Shown: in pieces, positions 26,501 through 33,348 of the stretch
How positions within the stretch are numbered: position 1 is the first letter of the stretch
Layout of the letters: each line of letters opens with the position of its first letter
From: Nocardioides cavernae
GTDB taxonomy: Bacteria; Actinomycetota; Actinomycetes; Propionibacteriales; Nocardioidaceae
Assembly (NCBI RefSeq): GCF_013410035.1
Contig: NZ_JACCBW010000005.1
Span: forward strand, 62,001-126,000
Length of the DNA: 64,000 nt
Reading direction: 5' to 3'
Notes under the pieces: generated by a model
What the model was told of the DNA's origin: nothing
The model's database searches: none
What the model saw: the letters and a program-made list of their open reading frames with translations, nothing else
Translations under genes and position numbers: made by a program

Positions 26501-27112
26501 GACGGCACCGACTCCGACACCGGGACGGTGACGGTCACGGTGACGAAGAAGCCCGACGGTCCGGCCGCGCCCGACACCACCATCACCGGGTCTCCCCGCG
26601 ACACCACGCGGGCGAAGACGGCCAACCTGCGCTTCGCAGCCACCGGCCCGGGTGCGGCGGGTGCGACGTTCGAGTGCTCGCTCGACGGCTCCGCCTGGGC
26701 GGCGTGCACGTCGCCGAAGGTCTACCGCGACCTGCGCGACGGCGAGCACGAGTTCGCTGTACGCGCGGTCGGCGCGGGCGGTGCCGACGCCACTCCGGCG
26801 ACGGTGTCGTGGACCGTGGACCGCACGGGCCCGAAGGTGCGGAAGGCCTCGCCGACCGGCTCGACGCGGGACCGTACGCCGACGATCGGGGCGGTCGTCA
26901 CCGACCGGCTCTCCGACGTCCGTGGGCGCGACCTCACCCTCGTCGTCGACGGGACCAGGGCGCGGGGGATCTCCTACGACGCCCGGACCGGCAAGGTGAC
27001 GTGGACGCCGAAGCGTGGGCTCGCGCCCGGGCGCCACACCGTCAAGCTGGTCGCCGAGGACGCCGTGGGCAACCGGACGGTCGAGAAGTGGAGGTTCACC
27101 GTTCGCCGGTGA
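20510..27112 (+). CDS. Secreted multidomain ThuA / sugar dehydrogenase / PKD protein
   Basis: 2,200 residues with AGGA before the ATG. A Sec signal peptide (about 1-40) ends in AAAPAAAAER. Then: ThuA-like domain (69-310, YDVLVFSKTTGFRHGSI); glucose/sorbosone dehydrogenase beta-propeller (319-780, with EDGLQSLTVSPTFDEDGWVY and YAMGFRNPFRMTVD); PKD domain (784-874); CBM6-like domain (983-1110); second PKD (1121-1210); three concanavalin-like domains (1215-1410, 1416-1613, 1708-1918); two Ig/cadherin-like repeats (1617-1707, 1923-2013); and Ig-like C-terminus. There is no LPXTG anchor. It probably oxidises or binds sugars or polysaccharides outside the cell. Domain borders are approximate. A long antisense open frame here is a codon-bias shadow. 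Confidence 0.9.
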   Translation: MSRFRSPSQRARTSVVGLLAAAVAGSGLAAAPAAAAERPAAKQSTPARSVAPTHAGHDHDATPLAVEPTYDVLVFSKTTGFRHGSIGAGIRSIRRLGAQYGFTVDATEDATQFTAANLEKYEAVVWLSTTSDVLNDTQQAAFEDYIQAGGGYVGVHAASDTEYTWPWYGQLVGAYFQSHPAGTPTATIDVEDKATPSSCALPDRWERTDEWYNFQSPANPVVNGGGADYSPRVNENINVIASLDESTYEENDGAPGDDDHPIAWYQEFDGGRSFYTGGGHTDESFSEPLFRLHLLGGIQYAAGEAPDGCTPPPPTDESFEQVTLAKGVDKVGEPMSISVLPDGRVLHNARDGRIFLTDLEGNTTLLYDVPIYSHDEDGLQSLTVSPTFDEDGWVYLYYAPPLSTPAGDAPVNGTAQDFATWQGYNVLTRMKLVDDELDPTTEQELLRVEADRGICCHAGGAIDFDADGNLYLSTGDDSNPFESDGYAPLDERATRNPAFDAQRSSANTNDLRGKVLRITPDPAAASYTVPDGNLFPEASDTQQKTRPEIYAMGFRNPFRMTVDKRTGYVYLGEYGPDAGGANPTRGPGGIVEFNQIREAGNFGWPYCAGTNTAAETYNDWNFATNSTGPKFDCSAPVNNSPRNTGLTNLPPAQPAWIKYDGGSVTYNGVTTNEFGGGGEGPMAGPVYNFDPDLDSDVKFPEYFDNHFFAGEWTRGWIRDVAMEADGDVAGIDPFFDSMTLYAAMDMEFGPDGSLYVLDYGNGGYFTGNENSAVYKINAINDGARSPSATASATPDSGVAPLTVQFSSEGSSDPDTGDSIASYAWDFQNDGSVDSTQPNPTFVYEDEGVYDARLTVTDTTGRTGVATVVITVGNTRPTVEIEMPPNGGFFEFGDSVQVSVDVTDPEDGDVDCTKVDIEYILGHDSHGHPLSSRTGCDVLLPTVADGGHDPSANIFGVINASYTDEGADGVRALSGEDEVVLQPKRKQAEHFSSQQGVGTEATTDPLGGSRNLSNIDAGDHVSFEPVSLYQVPKLRFRVASAGAGGTIEARLDSPTGALAGSVAVPVTGGWQQWRFVDMDIAASAQEGSHELFLVFTNDDPAATGLFNVNFFDAAGKGVSANSRPQVGAEGTPRQGTAPLTVDFTGSATDFDGDPLTYAWDFGVPGDADTATTLDASYTYTEPGTYTARLTATDSNGLSGYSTVPIRVLNACGVQQSDEFDGTSLDGKWDVIRDSGEWSVENGGLQLPINSGSLYGIGGNAEDIIVQDAPEGEFEVTAKITAEVSENYHQAGLRLYSDDENWASVHLISAGGARDVEFIYEADGVPRNNAEDKLGGVPAGFPSTYWVRLVSDGTDLRAFYSADGEAFSPVGRPASLSTFDAPKIGPAAVSGGAPSSPTATFDWIRFEPDGTSGSTDPSDEFDGPGLDDCRWNASVREDPSRYEVEDGALTITTTGGDLYQDSDASGTSNLILQSAGNTTDDYTLETRVSTTFTDGYAQAGLIVYGDDDNYVKLDPISDTGAGRINRVELRSERNAAILDPQPQLDAPANVSSYRLRLTKDGTSYLGEVAFDGGAWQSVGTVTHPDEGMDFGLFAIGVQQPDRTASFDYFRVTPAEAANRPPVADDDTATTTAGKAVNIPVLSGDTDPDGDTLTVESVTAPGDGTATVNDNGTVRYTPDAGFTGTDTFDYTVSDGNGGSDVGTVTVTVVEDCGFRTPDDTFDGASLDTCRWNAIVAGDADTRRVADGRLFITTTPGEIYQTGTGKSNLVLQSADHAGADWELETHADVTGLDGGYSQAGLMAYGDDANYVKIVAISDENRPSPNRVELRSEVNNVIVGANPQPELEVPAGTDLTDLRLRLTKDGSTYAGSASFDGGDTWVDMPRTVENAMFEPRFGVFAAGVLQEGDEVSFDAFLVDGEDPVDPGNAAPVAVDDTATTAQDTAVGVKVLANDTDADGDALSVQSVTKPAHGTAVAGADGTVTYTPAAGWSGTDTFDYVVSDGTDSDTGTVTVTVTKKPDGPAAPDTTITGSPRDTTRAKTANLRFAATGPGAAGATFECSLDGSAWAACTSPKVYRDLRDGEHEFAVRAVGAGGADATPATVSWTVDRTGPKVRKASPTGSTRDRTPTIGAVVTDRLSDVRGRDLTLVVDGTRARGISYDARTGKVTWTPKRGLAPGRHTVKLVAEDAVGNRTVEKWRFTVRR

Positions 27113-27116
27113 CGGA

Positions 27117-27157
27117 CTGACTGCCGGGGGCCGGTACGACCGGCCCCCGGCAGTCAG
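27117..27157. terminator. Strong bidirectional terminator hairpin
   Basis: CTGACTGCCGGGGGCCGG pairs perfectly over 18 bp with its complement across a 5-base loop (TACGA). It starts 4 bp after the stop of the secreted protein and its right arm contains the stop codon of the convergent tetR gene, so it serves both genes. There is no long T-run, as is common in high-GC actinobacteria. Confidence 0.88.
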
Positions 27158-27747
27158 CCGCTCGGCGCCATCAGGACCCACAGGAGCTCGATGGTGCGGT
27201 CGAGCCACCGGGGGTCGACCTCGCCGTGGCGCACCAGCTCCCCCAGGTAGGCGCCGATCATCAGGCTCACCACGCCGTCGGTGTCGAGCCCCGGGCGCAG
27301 CAGGCCCTCGTCGATGTCCTCCTGCATCCGGGTGGCCAGCATGTCGACGTGCGGGCGCAACGCCGTCCGGAACAGGTCGGTGAACTCGGGGTCGCCGTTG
27401 GTGAGCAGCTCCGCGAGACCGCCGGGTCCGAGGACGTCGCCCATCTGGTGCCACACCTGCTCGAGGGCGATGCAGATCCTGTCCCGCACAGTCCCCTCGC
27501 GCGGCACCTCCGGCGCGCTGACGGCCTCCGCCAGGACGGCCCTCAACAGCTCGGCACGGTTGGAGTGGCGGCGATAGATCGTCGTCTTGGCGACGCCGGA
27601 CCGCGCCGCGACCCCGTCGATCGTGACCGCGCCCGGGCCGCCCTCCCGCAACAGCTGCAGGACCGTGTCGTGCAGGCGGTGGTCGACCGAGGCCGCACGC
27701 GGCCGTCCGGGACGCGCCTGCCCGGACGTGTCGTCAGTGGGGGACAT
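27154..27747 (-). CDS. TetR-family transcriptional regulator
   Basis: 197 residues; GGAGGT lies before the ATG at 27747. The N-terminal helix-turn-helix is VTIDGVAARSGVAKTTIYRR followed by HSNRAELLRAVL, typical of TetR. The C-terminal part (from about 90) is the ligand-binding and dimer domain, of the AcrR-like C-terminal type (DPRWLDRTIELLWVLMAPSG). It is the last gene of a small operon; its start overlaps the end of a tiny membrane-protein gene by 14 bp. The ligand is unknown. TetR proteins usually repress their own and a neighbouring promoter, which here would be the region 28060-28189. Confidence 0.9.
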   Translation of the reverse strand: MSPTDDTSGQARPGRPRAASVDHRLHDTVLQLLREGGPGAVTIDGVAARSGVAKTTIYRRHSNRAELLRAVLAEAVSAPEVPREGTVRDRICIALEQVWHQMGDVLGPGGLAELLTNGDPEFTDLFRTALRPHVDMLATRMQEDIDEGLLRPGLDTDGVVSLMIGAYLGELVRHGEVDPRWLDRTIELLWVLMAPSG

Positions 27748-27904
27748 GCGACCTCCGGTCGGGAGCGGGCTCGTCGTCCCGCGTCTCGCGTGCGTCGCGG
27801 GGGAGGACCGACGTGGCCTCCAACGCCGCGACGACGAGGACGTGGACGACCACTGCCGCAAGGCTGAAGGCGGCCAGGACCATGAGCGGGTGCACGGTCC
27901 TCAC
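27734..27904 (-). CDS. Tiny single-span membrane protein upstream of tetR
   Basis: 56 residues from a GTG that overlaps the previous gene's stop (GTGA). The N-terminus VRTVHPLMVLAAFSLAAVVV continues into one hydrophobic helix (about 8-30), followed by a charged tail rich in Arg and Asp. Third codon positions are GC-rich, as in real genes of this genome. I do not recognise the family. Coupling to tetR and to a second tiny membrane protein suggests a three-gene unit, perhaps part of an envelope-stress or efflux response. Confidence 0.55.
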   Translation of the reverse strand: MRTVHPLMVLAAFSLAAVVVHVLVVAALEATSVLPRDARETRDDEPAPDRRSHVPH

Positions 27905-28059
27905 GCCCCGCCCGTCTCGCCCTTCGCAGCCCGGCGGTCCGGGGGCTCGGGGTGCTCGCGCCACTGGTCGAGGAAGTACACCAGGGTCACCCCACCCATC
28001 GACAGGCCTCCCGCCACCACTGCGGCGACGATGAACACCACGATCTCCCAGCTGGGCAC
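27901..28059 (-). CDS. Tiny single-span membrane protein, first gene of the tetR operon
   Basis: 52 residues from a GTG at 28059. WEIVVFIVAAVVAGGLSMGG then VTLVYFLDQW is one long membrane helix, followed by a short charged cytoplasmic-looking tail (REHPEPPDRRAAKGETGGA). Codon use is strongly GC at third positions. No family recognised. The 130 bp upstream are shared with the divergent GAF-ANTAR gene and contain TACG-N5-CGTA (about 28108-28121), a weak candidate for a TetR site. Confidence 0.55.
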   Translation of the reverse strand: MPSWEIVVFIVAAVVAGGLSMGGVTLVYFLDQWREHPEPPDRRAAKGETGGA

Positions 28060-28189
28060 CTCGACCGCTCCGTCCCGGGAGGCGTCCCGCCTCCCCGCCT
28101 AGTTCCGATACGTCCAGCGTAGCGTAATGACGCGCGGCGCCCAAGCGGCGCAGGTCGCGCCGCGGATTGCGTTGTGGGAGTGTCGGACC

Positions 28190-28909
28190 ATGACGTCGGG
28201 GTCGCAGGCCGAGCGGATCGCAGACACTGCACGCCACCTGCAGGAGACCCACGACGACCCCGAGGCGACGTGGCAGACGGCGGTCGAGGTGATGCAGGAG
28301 TCCGTCGACGGGTGCGACGGCGTCGGGTTGTCGATGGTGCACCGACGTCGTGAGGTGACCACCGTCGCCGCGACGTGCGACCTGGCCCGCGAGGCCGACC
28401 GGCTGCAGTACGAGCTGGGCGAGGGCCCGTGCCTGGACGCGGTGTGGGAGCGGCACATCGTGCGGAGCAGGGACCTGGCCGCGGACCGGCGCTGGCCGAC
28501 GTGGGGGCCCCGCGTGGCGGACGCGACGGAGGCGCGGAGCATCGTGTGCTACCAGCTGTTCACCAACGAGGACCGGATCGGCGCCCTCAACCTCTACTCG
28601 AGGTCGTTGGACGCCTTCGACGACCGCACCGTCGAGGAGGGCTACGCGATCGCCGCACACGTGTCGATCGCCGTGGCCGCCTCGCAGGAGGTCGACGCGC
28701 TCACCCAGGGACTGGCCAGCCGCACCGTCATCGGTCAGGCCACCGGGATGCTGATGGAGCGCTACGACCTGGACCCGGCGCGCGCCTTCAGCGTGTTGTC
28801 GCGCATGTCGCAGGAGGGCAACATCAAGCTGCGCACCCTCGCCGAGCAGATCGTCGAGCACCGGCGCGACGGACTCGGCGAGGCCCGCCCGCAGCAGCCG
28901 CTACGCTGA
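28190..28909 (+). CDS. GAF-ANTAR RNA-binding antiterminator
   Basis: 239 residues. GAF domain at about 20-165 (LQYELGEGPCLDAVWERHIV, DRRWPTWGP, IGALNLYSRS), then a C-terminal ANTAR domain (about 175-230) with LASRTVIGQATGMLMERYDL and ARAFSVLSRMSQEGNIKLRT. ANTAR domains bind paired hairpins in nascent RNA and stop early termination; GAF senses a small ligand or redox state. Actinobacteria carry many such proteins, with mostly unknown signals. A paralogue follows after 49 bp. The ATG at 28190 is chosen; an ATG at 28127 would add 21 residues that do not look coding. Confidence 0.9.
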   Translation: MTSGSQAERIADTARHLQETHDDPEATWQTAVEVMQESVDGCDGVGLSMVHRRREVTTVAATCDLAREADRLQYELGEGPCLDAVWERHIVRSRDLAADRRWPTWGPRVADATEARSIVCYQLFTNEDRIGALNLYSRSLDAFDDRTVEEGYAIAAHVSIAVAASQEVDALTQGLASRTVIGQATGMLMERYDLDPARAFSVLSRMSQEGNIKLRTLAEQIVEHRRDGLGEARPQQPLR

Positions 28910-28958
28910 CGGGGTGTCCAGACCGCGGGCGCTGCTACTTCTGCGCGAAGCGGGTCCC

Positions 28959-29696
28959 ATGTCGATCCACGATCGAGCCCACACCCTCAGCGAGATGGCC
29001 GCACAGCTGCGCCCCGCGTCGGGTGCGCAGCCGACCGCCCAGTCCGTCATCGACACCGCGGTCGGGCTCATCCCCGACGCCCGGTGGGCGAGCGTCACCA
29101 TCCGCAGCGGCCGTCGGTCGTTCGAGACGCTCACCTCGACGCACGACGAGGCCCGCGCCGCCGACCGGCTGCAGTACGAGCTGGGGGAGGGGCCGTGCGT
29201 CGATGCCGCGACCGAGGTCGGCTGGCTGCGCACCGGCGACGTGGGTCACGACCCGCGGTGGCCCACCTGGGGCCCGCAGGCATCCCGCCTCGGGGTGAGC
29301 TCGTTGCTCAGCCTCCAGCTCACCTCGGACGACCAACCCGTCGGAGCCCTCAACCTCTACTCGCCGGAGCCTGATCTCTTCCGGGACGACGACGAGATCG
29401 CCTTCGCCCTCCTCTACGCCTCGCACGCGGCGCTCGCGCTGACCAGCACCCGGCAGATCGAGGGCCTCAGGAGCGCGATCTCCTCGCGGCACGTGATCGG
29501 CCTCGCCCAGGGCATCCTGATGGAGCGCTACGACCTCACCGTCGACACGTCCTTCGCGCTCCTCCGCCGCTACTCCAACGTCCACAACGCCAAGCTCGCG
29601 CGCGTCGCGGCCGACGTCGTGTCGACCCGCCGGCTGCCTTCCGGGGCGGGGGCGGACGGGGGCGGTCCGACGCCCGGGACGGCCGACCCGGGCTGA
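28959..29696 (+). CDS. GAF-ANTAR RNA-binding antiterminator (second copy)
   Basis: 245 residues, same order: GAF (about 25-165; LQYELGEGPCVDAATEVGWL, DPRWPTWGPQ, VGALNLYSPE) and ANTAR (about 170-228; ISSRHVIGLAQGILMERYDL, TSFALLRRYSNVHNAKLARV). Shared sequence with the upstream gene shows a local duplication. A GTG at 28914, 4 bp after the previous stop, could add 15 residues; I prefer the ATG because MSIHDRAHTLSEMA looks like a normal start. The tail after ANTAR is Gly/Pro-rich and probably unstructured. Confidence 0.9.
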   Translation: MSIHDRAHTLSEMAAQLRPASGAQPTAQSVIDTAVGLIPDARWASVTIRSGRRSFETLTSTHDEARAADRLQYELGEGPCVDAATEVGWLRTGDVGHDPRWPTWGPQASRLGVSSLLSLQLTSDDQPVGALNLYSPEPDLFRDDDEIAFALLYASHAALALTSTRQIEGLRSAISSRHVIGLAQGILMERYDLTVDTSFALLRRYSNVHNAKLARVAADVVSTRRLPSGAGADGGGPTPGTADPG

Positions 29697-29815
29697 GGCG
29701 AGGGCACGTGTCGTCCGCGGGCGTCGCGACGGGCGATGCACGGGAGATGTCCGGGCGATCGACCGGCGTTCCGATCCGGGTGTGCGACGTTGTCGCTCGC
29801 ACCCCGCCCGCACGT

Positions 29816-29851
29816 GCGGCGTACGCGGGGGTCACGATCCCCGCATGCCGC
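29816..29851 (+). terminator. Imperfect hairpin downstream of the GAF-ANTAR genes
   Basis: GCGGC (29816-29820) and GCGGGG (29825-29830) pair with CCCCGC (29839-29844) and GCCGC (29847-29851) around an 8-base loop, with a small internal bulge. It lies about 120 bp after the second GAF-ANTAR gene. No T-run follows, so it could be a terminator or a structured leader of the next gene. The rest of 29697-29949 shows only a GAGGAG ribosome-binding site before 29950. Confidence 0.4.
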
Positions 29852-29949
29852 TGTGCGTTCGTCAGGCATCTGCTCCGCCAGGACACGCATGACAACTTGT
29901 TCGTCCTCGGCGGCATCCCACGCGTGACGAACCTACTTCGAGGAGTGCG

Positions 29950-31437
29950 ATGAACCGCCTGCGTACGGCGCCCGGCCCCGTCTCGCCGACTGTCCACGGG
30001 AGGCGTGCTCGATCGAGGATGGCGGTCCTGGCTGTTGCCGCAGGCTGCCTCGCCGTGGGTGGCGTCCTTGCCCCGGTGTCGGCCGCGCTGGTCGTGGCCC
30101 CGTCGGCGCCGGGCGAGTCCCGAGCGACTGCGACGTCTGTGCGCGAAGTGGAGTTCGGTCAGTCGGTCCTGGTCGAGAGCAACGGCACGACAGCACAGGC
30201 GACGTTGAGGTTCCGTGGGCGCGAGGGTGAGGGCATGGGTCTCCTCGGCTCCTTGAGCTTCGTGGAGCGGTGCGACTTCTCCACCCTCCACTCGCGGGGC
30301 GTGCTCGTGCCCCGGTCCGCGACGGGCGTGTGGATGTTGCCGCGTACCGGCAGCTACACCTTGCGCTTCGATGACCGGTGCCCCACCAACACCAGCCCAG
30401 GTGGCGGTGGGTACCAGGAAGACCGGCGCATCGCACTCAGGCGAGTGGTGCTCCACCGTCGCGCCGTCGGCGAGACGGTGCCGACGCGGACCACGAGGAC
30501 CACGGTGCACGCCGGTCTGGTGACGCTGCGGACCCGAGCGGACGCACTCGAGGTCGGGCCCGCGACGGTCACCGCCGACACTGGCGGAACCCCCGCCACC
30601 GTCGAGCCCGTCGGACGCCTCCTCCGCGAGCGGTTCGTCACCGACGAGGAGGCGCGGGCCGAGCGGACGTGCGAGACGACCTACCTCGAGGTCGGTCAGC
30701 GACCGAGGACCGTCACCGACGAGCGTTGCCTCGGCGGCGTGAAGGTCCGTCGTGGCGCGACCTACGTCGTGTTCGCGGCAGCACCCGTACGGCTCACTCC
30801 CTACCGCACGATCCGGACGGACGTGGACGCGGCTGAGCCGGCGACGTGGTCGGGCAAGGGGCCTGTCCGGCTGAGCTTCACCGGTCGGTCCGGTGACGTC
30901 GTACGGTTGGACGCGCCGGCCCTCAAGGGTGTCAAGAGGTGGGCTGCTGAGCTGCGGGGCCCCAGCGGCCGCCGGGTGTTTGCGCTGGGGAACACCTCGG
31001 ACTACTCCGTGGTCGCGAATCCGTGGCGGCTGCCACGAGACGGGCGGTTCTCCCTCAACCTGGGCAGGACGCCGCGCCCGAAGAAGTCCGTACGCGCCGT
31101 GGTGCGGGCCGTGGACGTGACTCCTCTGGAGGTCGGCGTTCCGCAGGCCCTGACGTCGACGGATGGTCGGTGGGTCGTGGCACTGCTGCGAGACGGCTCT
31201 GTGCACGACGCCGTCCCCGTCGTGACGGACGCCGCCGAGGACTCGCCGACCGGCTGGAAGGCCTCCGCCCTCGGCGCGACCAGGACCGACCCCGACGGGT
31301 TCGCGCGGCCCGTTCCCGCCCTCACCGCGCCAGGTGCGGGACGACCCGTCGAGTACAGCAACGGCGTGGTCCTCATCCCTGGCCACAGGGACGGGACCAC
31401 GTCCGTCACCGTTCGGCTCGACACGGTCTCGAGATAG
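29950..31437 (+). CDS. Secreted protein of unknown function
   Basis: 495 residues with CGAGGAG before the ATG. A signal peptide is clear: Arg-rich start, then MAVLAVAAGCLAVGGVLAPV and a cut near residue 45-50 (AALVVAPSAPG). The mature part is beta-rich, with repeated stretches that end in a bulky residue and Gly, and segments such as GVWMLPRTGSYTLRF and RDGRFSLNLGRTPRPKK that resemble pre-peptidase-type beta sandwich modules. Cysteines at about 107 and 138, 238 and 257 could form disulphides. No catalytic motif is seen. No operon partner: the next gene on this strand is a pseudogene. Confidence 0.75.
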   Translation: MNRLRTAPGPVSPTVHGRRARSRMAVLAVAAGCLAVGGVLAPVSAALVVAPSAPGESRATATSVREVEFGQSVLVESNGTTAQATLRFRGREGEGMGLLGSLSFVERCDFSTLHSRGVLVPRSATGVWMLPRTGSYTLRFDDRCPTNTSPGGGGYQEDRRIALRRVVLHRRAVGETVPTRTTRTTVHAGLVTLRTRADALEVGPATVTADTGGTPATVEPVGRLLRERFVTDEEARAERTCETTYLEVGQRPRTVTDERCLGGVKVRRGATYVVFAAAPVRLTPYRTIRTDVDAAEPATWSGKGPVRLSFTGRSGDVVRLDAPALKGVKRWAAELRGPSGRRVFALGNTSDYSVVANPWRLPRDGRFSLNLGRTPRPKKSVRAVVRAVDVTPLEVGVPQALTSTDGRWVVALLRDGSVHDAVPVVTDAAEDSPTGWKASALGATRTDPDGFARPVPALTAPGAGRPVEYSNGVVLIPGHRDGTTSVTVRLDTVSR

Positions 31438-31460
31438 CGGCTGCCTCGACGCACAGCGAG

Positions 31461-32274
31461 TCAGCGATCTGTCCCGGCAGGGACGGTGGCGACGTCCCTG
31501 GTGCCGAGGATCTCGTCGTCCGGGAGTGCGCTCGCCAGCTCGCTGAGGACGTGGTCGTCGAGCACGAGGTCCGCCGCGGCTGCGTTCTCGGCCAGCCTCT
31601 CCGGCCGGCGTGTTCCGGGGATCGGTACGACGCCCTCGCTGAGCAGCCATGCAAGGGCGACCTGGGCGGTGGTGGCGCCGAGCCGGGTGGCGATGTCATC
31701 GACCCGCTTGACGAGCGCGAGGTTGGCTGCGAAGGCGTCGGGTCGGAAGCGGGGGAGCCCGCGTCGGGCGTCGTCGGGCGCGAGGTCGTCGAGTGAGCGG
31801 ATGCCGTCGGTGAGCGTGCCGTGGCCGAGCGGTGAGAAGGCGACGAAGCCGATGCCGAGCTCGCGGACCGTGGCGAGCTCGCCGTTGTCGATGACGTCGC
31901 GGGAGAACAGCGACATCTCCGACTGGACCGCGGCCAGCGGGTGGACGGCATGGGCGCGGCGGATGGTCGCAGCAGAGGCCTCGGAGAGGCCGATGTGGCG
32001 GACCTTGCCCTCGGCCACGAGCTCGCTCATCGCGCCGACGGACTCCTCGCTCGGGACGTCGGGGTCGACGCGGTGGAGGTAGTAGAGGTCGATGACGTCG
32101 GTCCGGAGGTGGCGCAATCACCAGTCCGGCGATCCAGCGCAGGTCGTCCTCGTGGTAGCGGCGCCTGCCTCCGCTGTCGCGGTCCGTCGGGTCGAGGAGC
32201 AGTCCTTCGCGCTCGTAGTAGCGCAGCGCCTTGACGCCGACACCCGACAGCTCGGACGCTCGTCCGATGGTCAC
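31461..32274 (-). pseudogene. Deletion chimera: MerR head joined to aldo-keto reductase tail
   Basis: From 32274 down to about 32116 a MerR helix-turn-helix is read: VTIGRASELSGVGVKALRYY then [15 protein letters not shown], about 53 residues. At about 32110-32116 it joins, out of frame, the last two-thirds of an aldo-keto reductase: [45 protein letters not shown] and [16 protein letters not shown]. The MerR effector part and the reductase's first ~100 residues, with catalytic Asp, Tyr and Lys, are missing. A deletion between two tandem genes explains this. An ORF within the reductase part (31461-32117) could still be translated but cannot be an active reductase. Confidence 0.85.
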
Positions 32275-32365
32275 CCCAACGGGCGCGGAAGGAGTACGGC
32301 ACGGGACCGGGCCCCACCCTCGTGACTGCCGTTGTCGGGGGTCGCAGGCGTCTAGCATGCGGCGC

Positions 32366-32973
32366 ATGTCGTTCCGTCCCGGATCCTGGCTCACCGTCGC
32401 CGTCCTGCTCGCCGTCGCACTGCTGCCGTCGACGGCGTACGCCGAGCGTGTCGTGACTCGCGACCCCGCGGGCGATGCTCTCGCCACGTCCGAGGTGAAG
32501 GGTGTCGAGCAGTCGACCATCGCACCGGACCAGCGCGCGCTCGACATCGTCCGTACGGTGGTCGACCACCGCCGCGGAGCCGTGTCGGTGCGCGTGCAGT
32601 TCCGGAAGCTCGGCACCGACCCCCTCGTGTTCGTCGGCACCCGCCTGAAGCTGCCCCGGGGCAGGGTCGACGTGTACGTCGAGCATCTCGGCGGCAAGCC
32701 GATCGTGACTGGTGCTGCCCACGGGGCAGGGAGATCGATTGCCGGGGCCTGAGGGTCGACGTCCATCGCGCGACCCGGTCCACGACCCTGTCGGTGCCGA
32801 CCTCATGCCTGGGCGACGCCCGCTGGGTCCGCGTCGGCGTGGTCGCGTACGGCATCGACCTCGACCAGGAGGACGACGCGGGGGTGAGCGGGGTCTACTC
32901 CGACGACGCGCATCGCGACGGCAGCTTCGACGTGGAGAAGGCGGCCCTCGGCCCGAGGGTCCGCCGCGGCTGA
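32366..32973 (+). pseudogene. Secreted protein gene with an internal frameshift
   Basis: The first frame (32366-32752) gives a signal peptide (LTVAVLLAVALLPSTAYAER) and a domain with RDPAGDALATSEVKGVEQ and LDIVRTVVDHRRGAVSVRVQ, then ends early. Shifting frame near 32720-32735 restores a convincing continuation to 32973: EIDCRGLRVDVHRATRSTTL, VPTSCLGDARWVRVGVVAYG and a normal stop. The two cysteines in the second part match the usual form of such actinobacterial secreted proteins. So the gene is one coding region of about 200 residues broken by a one-base insertion or two-base loss, or by a sequencing error. Confidence 0.75.
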
Positions 32974-33315
32974 GCCCGGCGCGTGAGCGGGGGCCGACGT
33001 CCGCATGCCCATCAACCTGCTCGGCAGACTGCTGAGCATCGCCCCGTGCTGGATGAGCTCGACCGCCACCTCGCGGTGGCGAGGCAACGGGCGCACCGTT
33101 ACGTCTGGTTCAAGGGCGACTGAACAACCGGGCCCGCCGCGATGGGTGCATCCACCGTTGTCATGTCGACGGACGCCGCCTCGGCCAGGCTGGCACCAGG
33201 ACGACTCGCGGGAGATGCTGGCTGACTGACGCCGGCGACCGCGCCGCCCGAGCGGCGCCGCCGCGTCGTCCACGTACCAAGAACGGAACACGCCAAACCC
33301 CCCGACACAGGGAAA
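32974..33315. other. Intergenic stretch at the chromosome-element border with a possible gene remnant
   Basis: No complete gene is visible. A short + strand frame at 33046-33123 reads VLDELDRHLAVARQRAHRYV and ends WFKGD; it may be the 3' remnant of a gene but no family is recognised. I found no tRNA in this stretch. It separates the decaying chromosomal genes from the integrase end of the mobile element. Confidence 0.35.
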
Positions 33316-33347
33316 GCCGCCGGACGACTGAAGGGTCACCCGGCGGC
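33316..33347 (-). terminator. Hairpin terminator downstream of the integrase
   Basis: GCCGCCGG (33316-33323) pairs with CCGGCGGC (33340-33347). Read on the minus strand the hairpin is followed by CTTTCCC, a weak T-rich end. It lies about 130 bp after the integrase stop and would end leftward transcription from the mobile element. Confidence 0.5.
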
Positions 33348-33348
33348 G

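Noticed and set aside
20303-27454. Open reading frame of over 2,300 codons on the minus strand, antisense to the secreted ThuA protein
   Set aside because: Sequence is low-complexity Arg/Gly/Val with no domain; the + strand has signal peptide, clear domains and a terminator. It is an antisense shadow of GC-rich codons.
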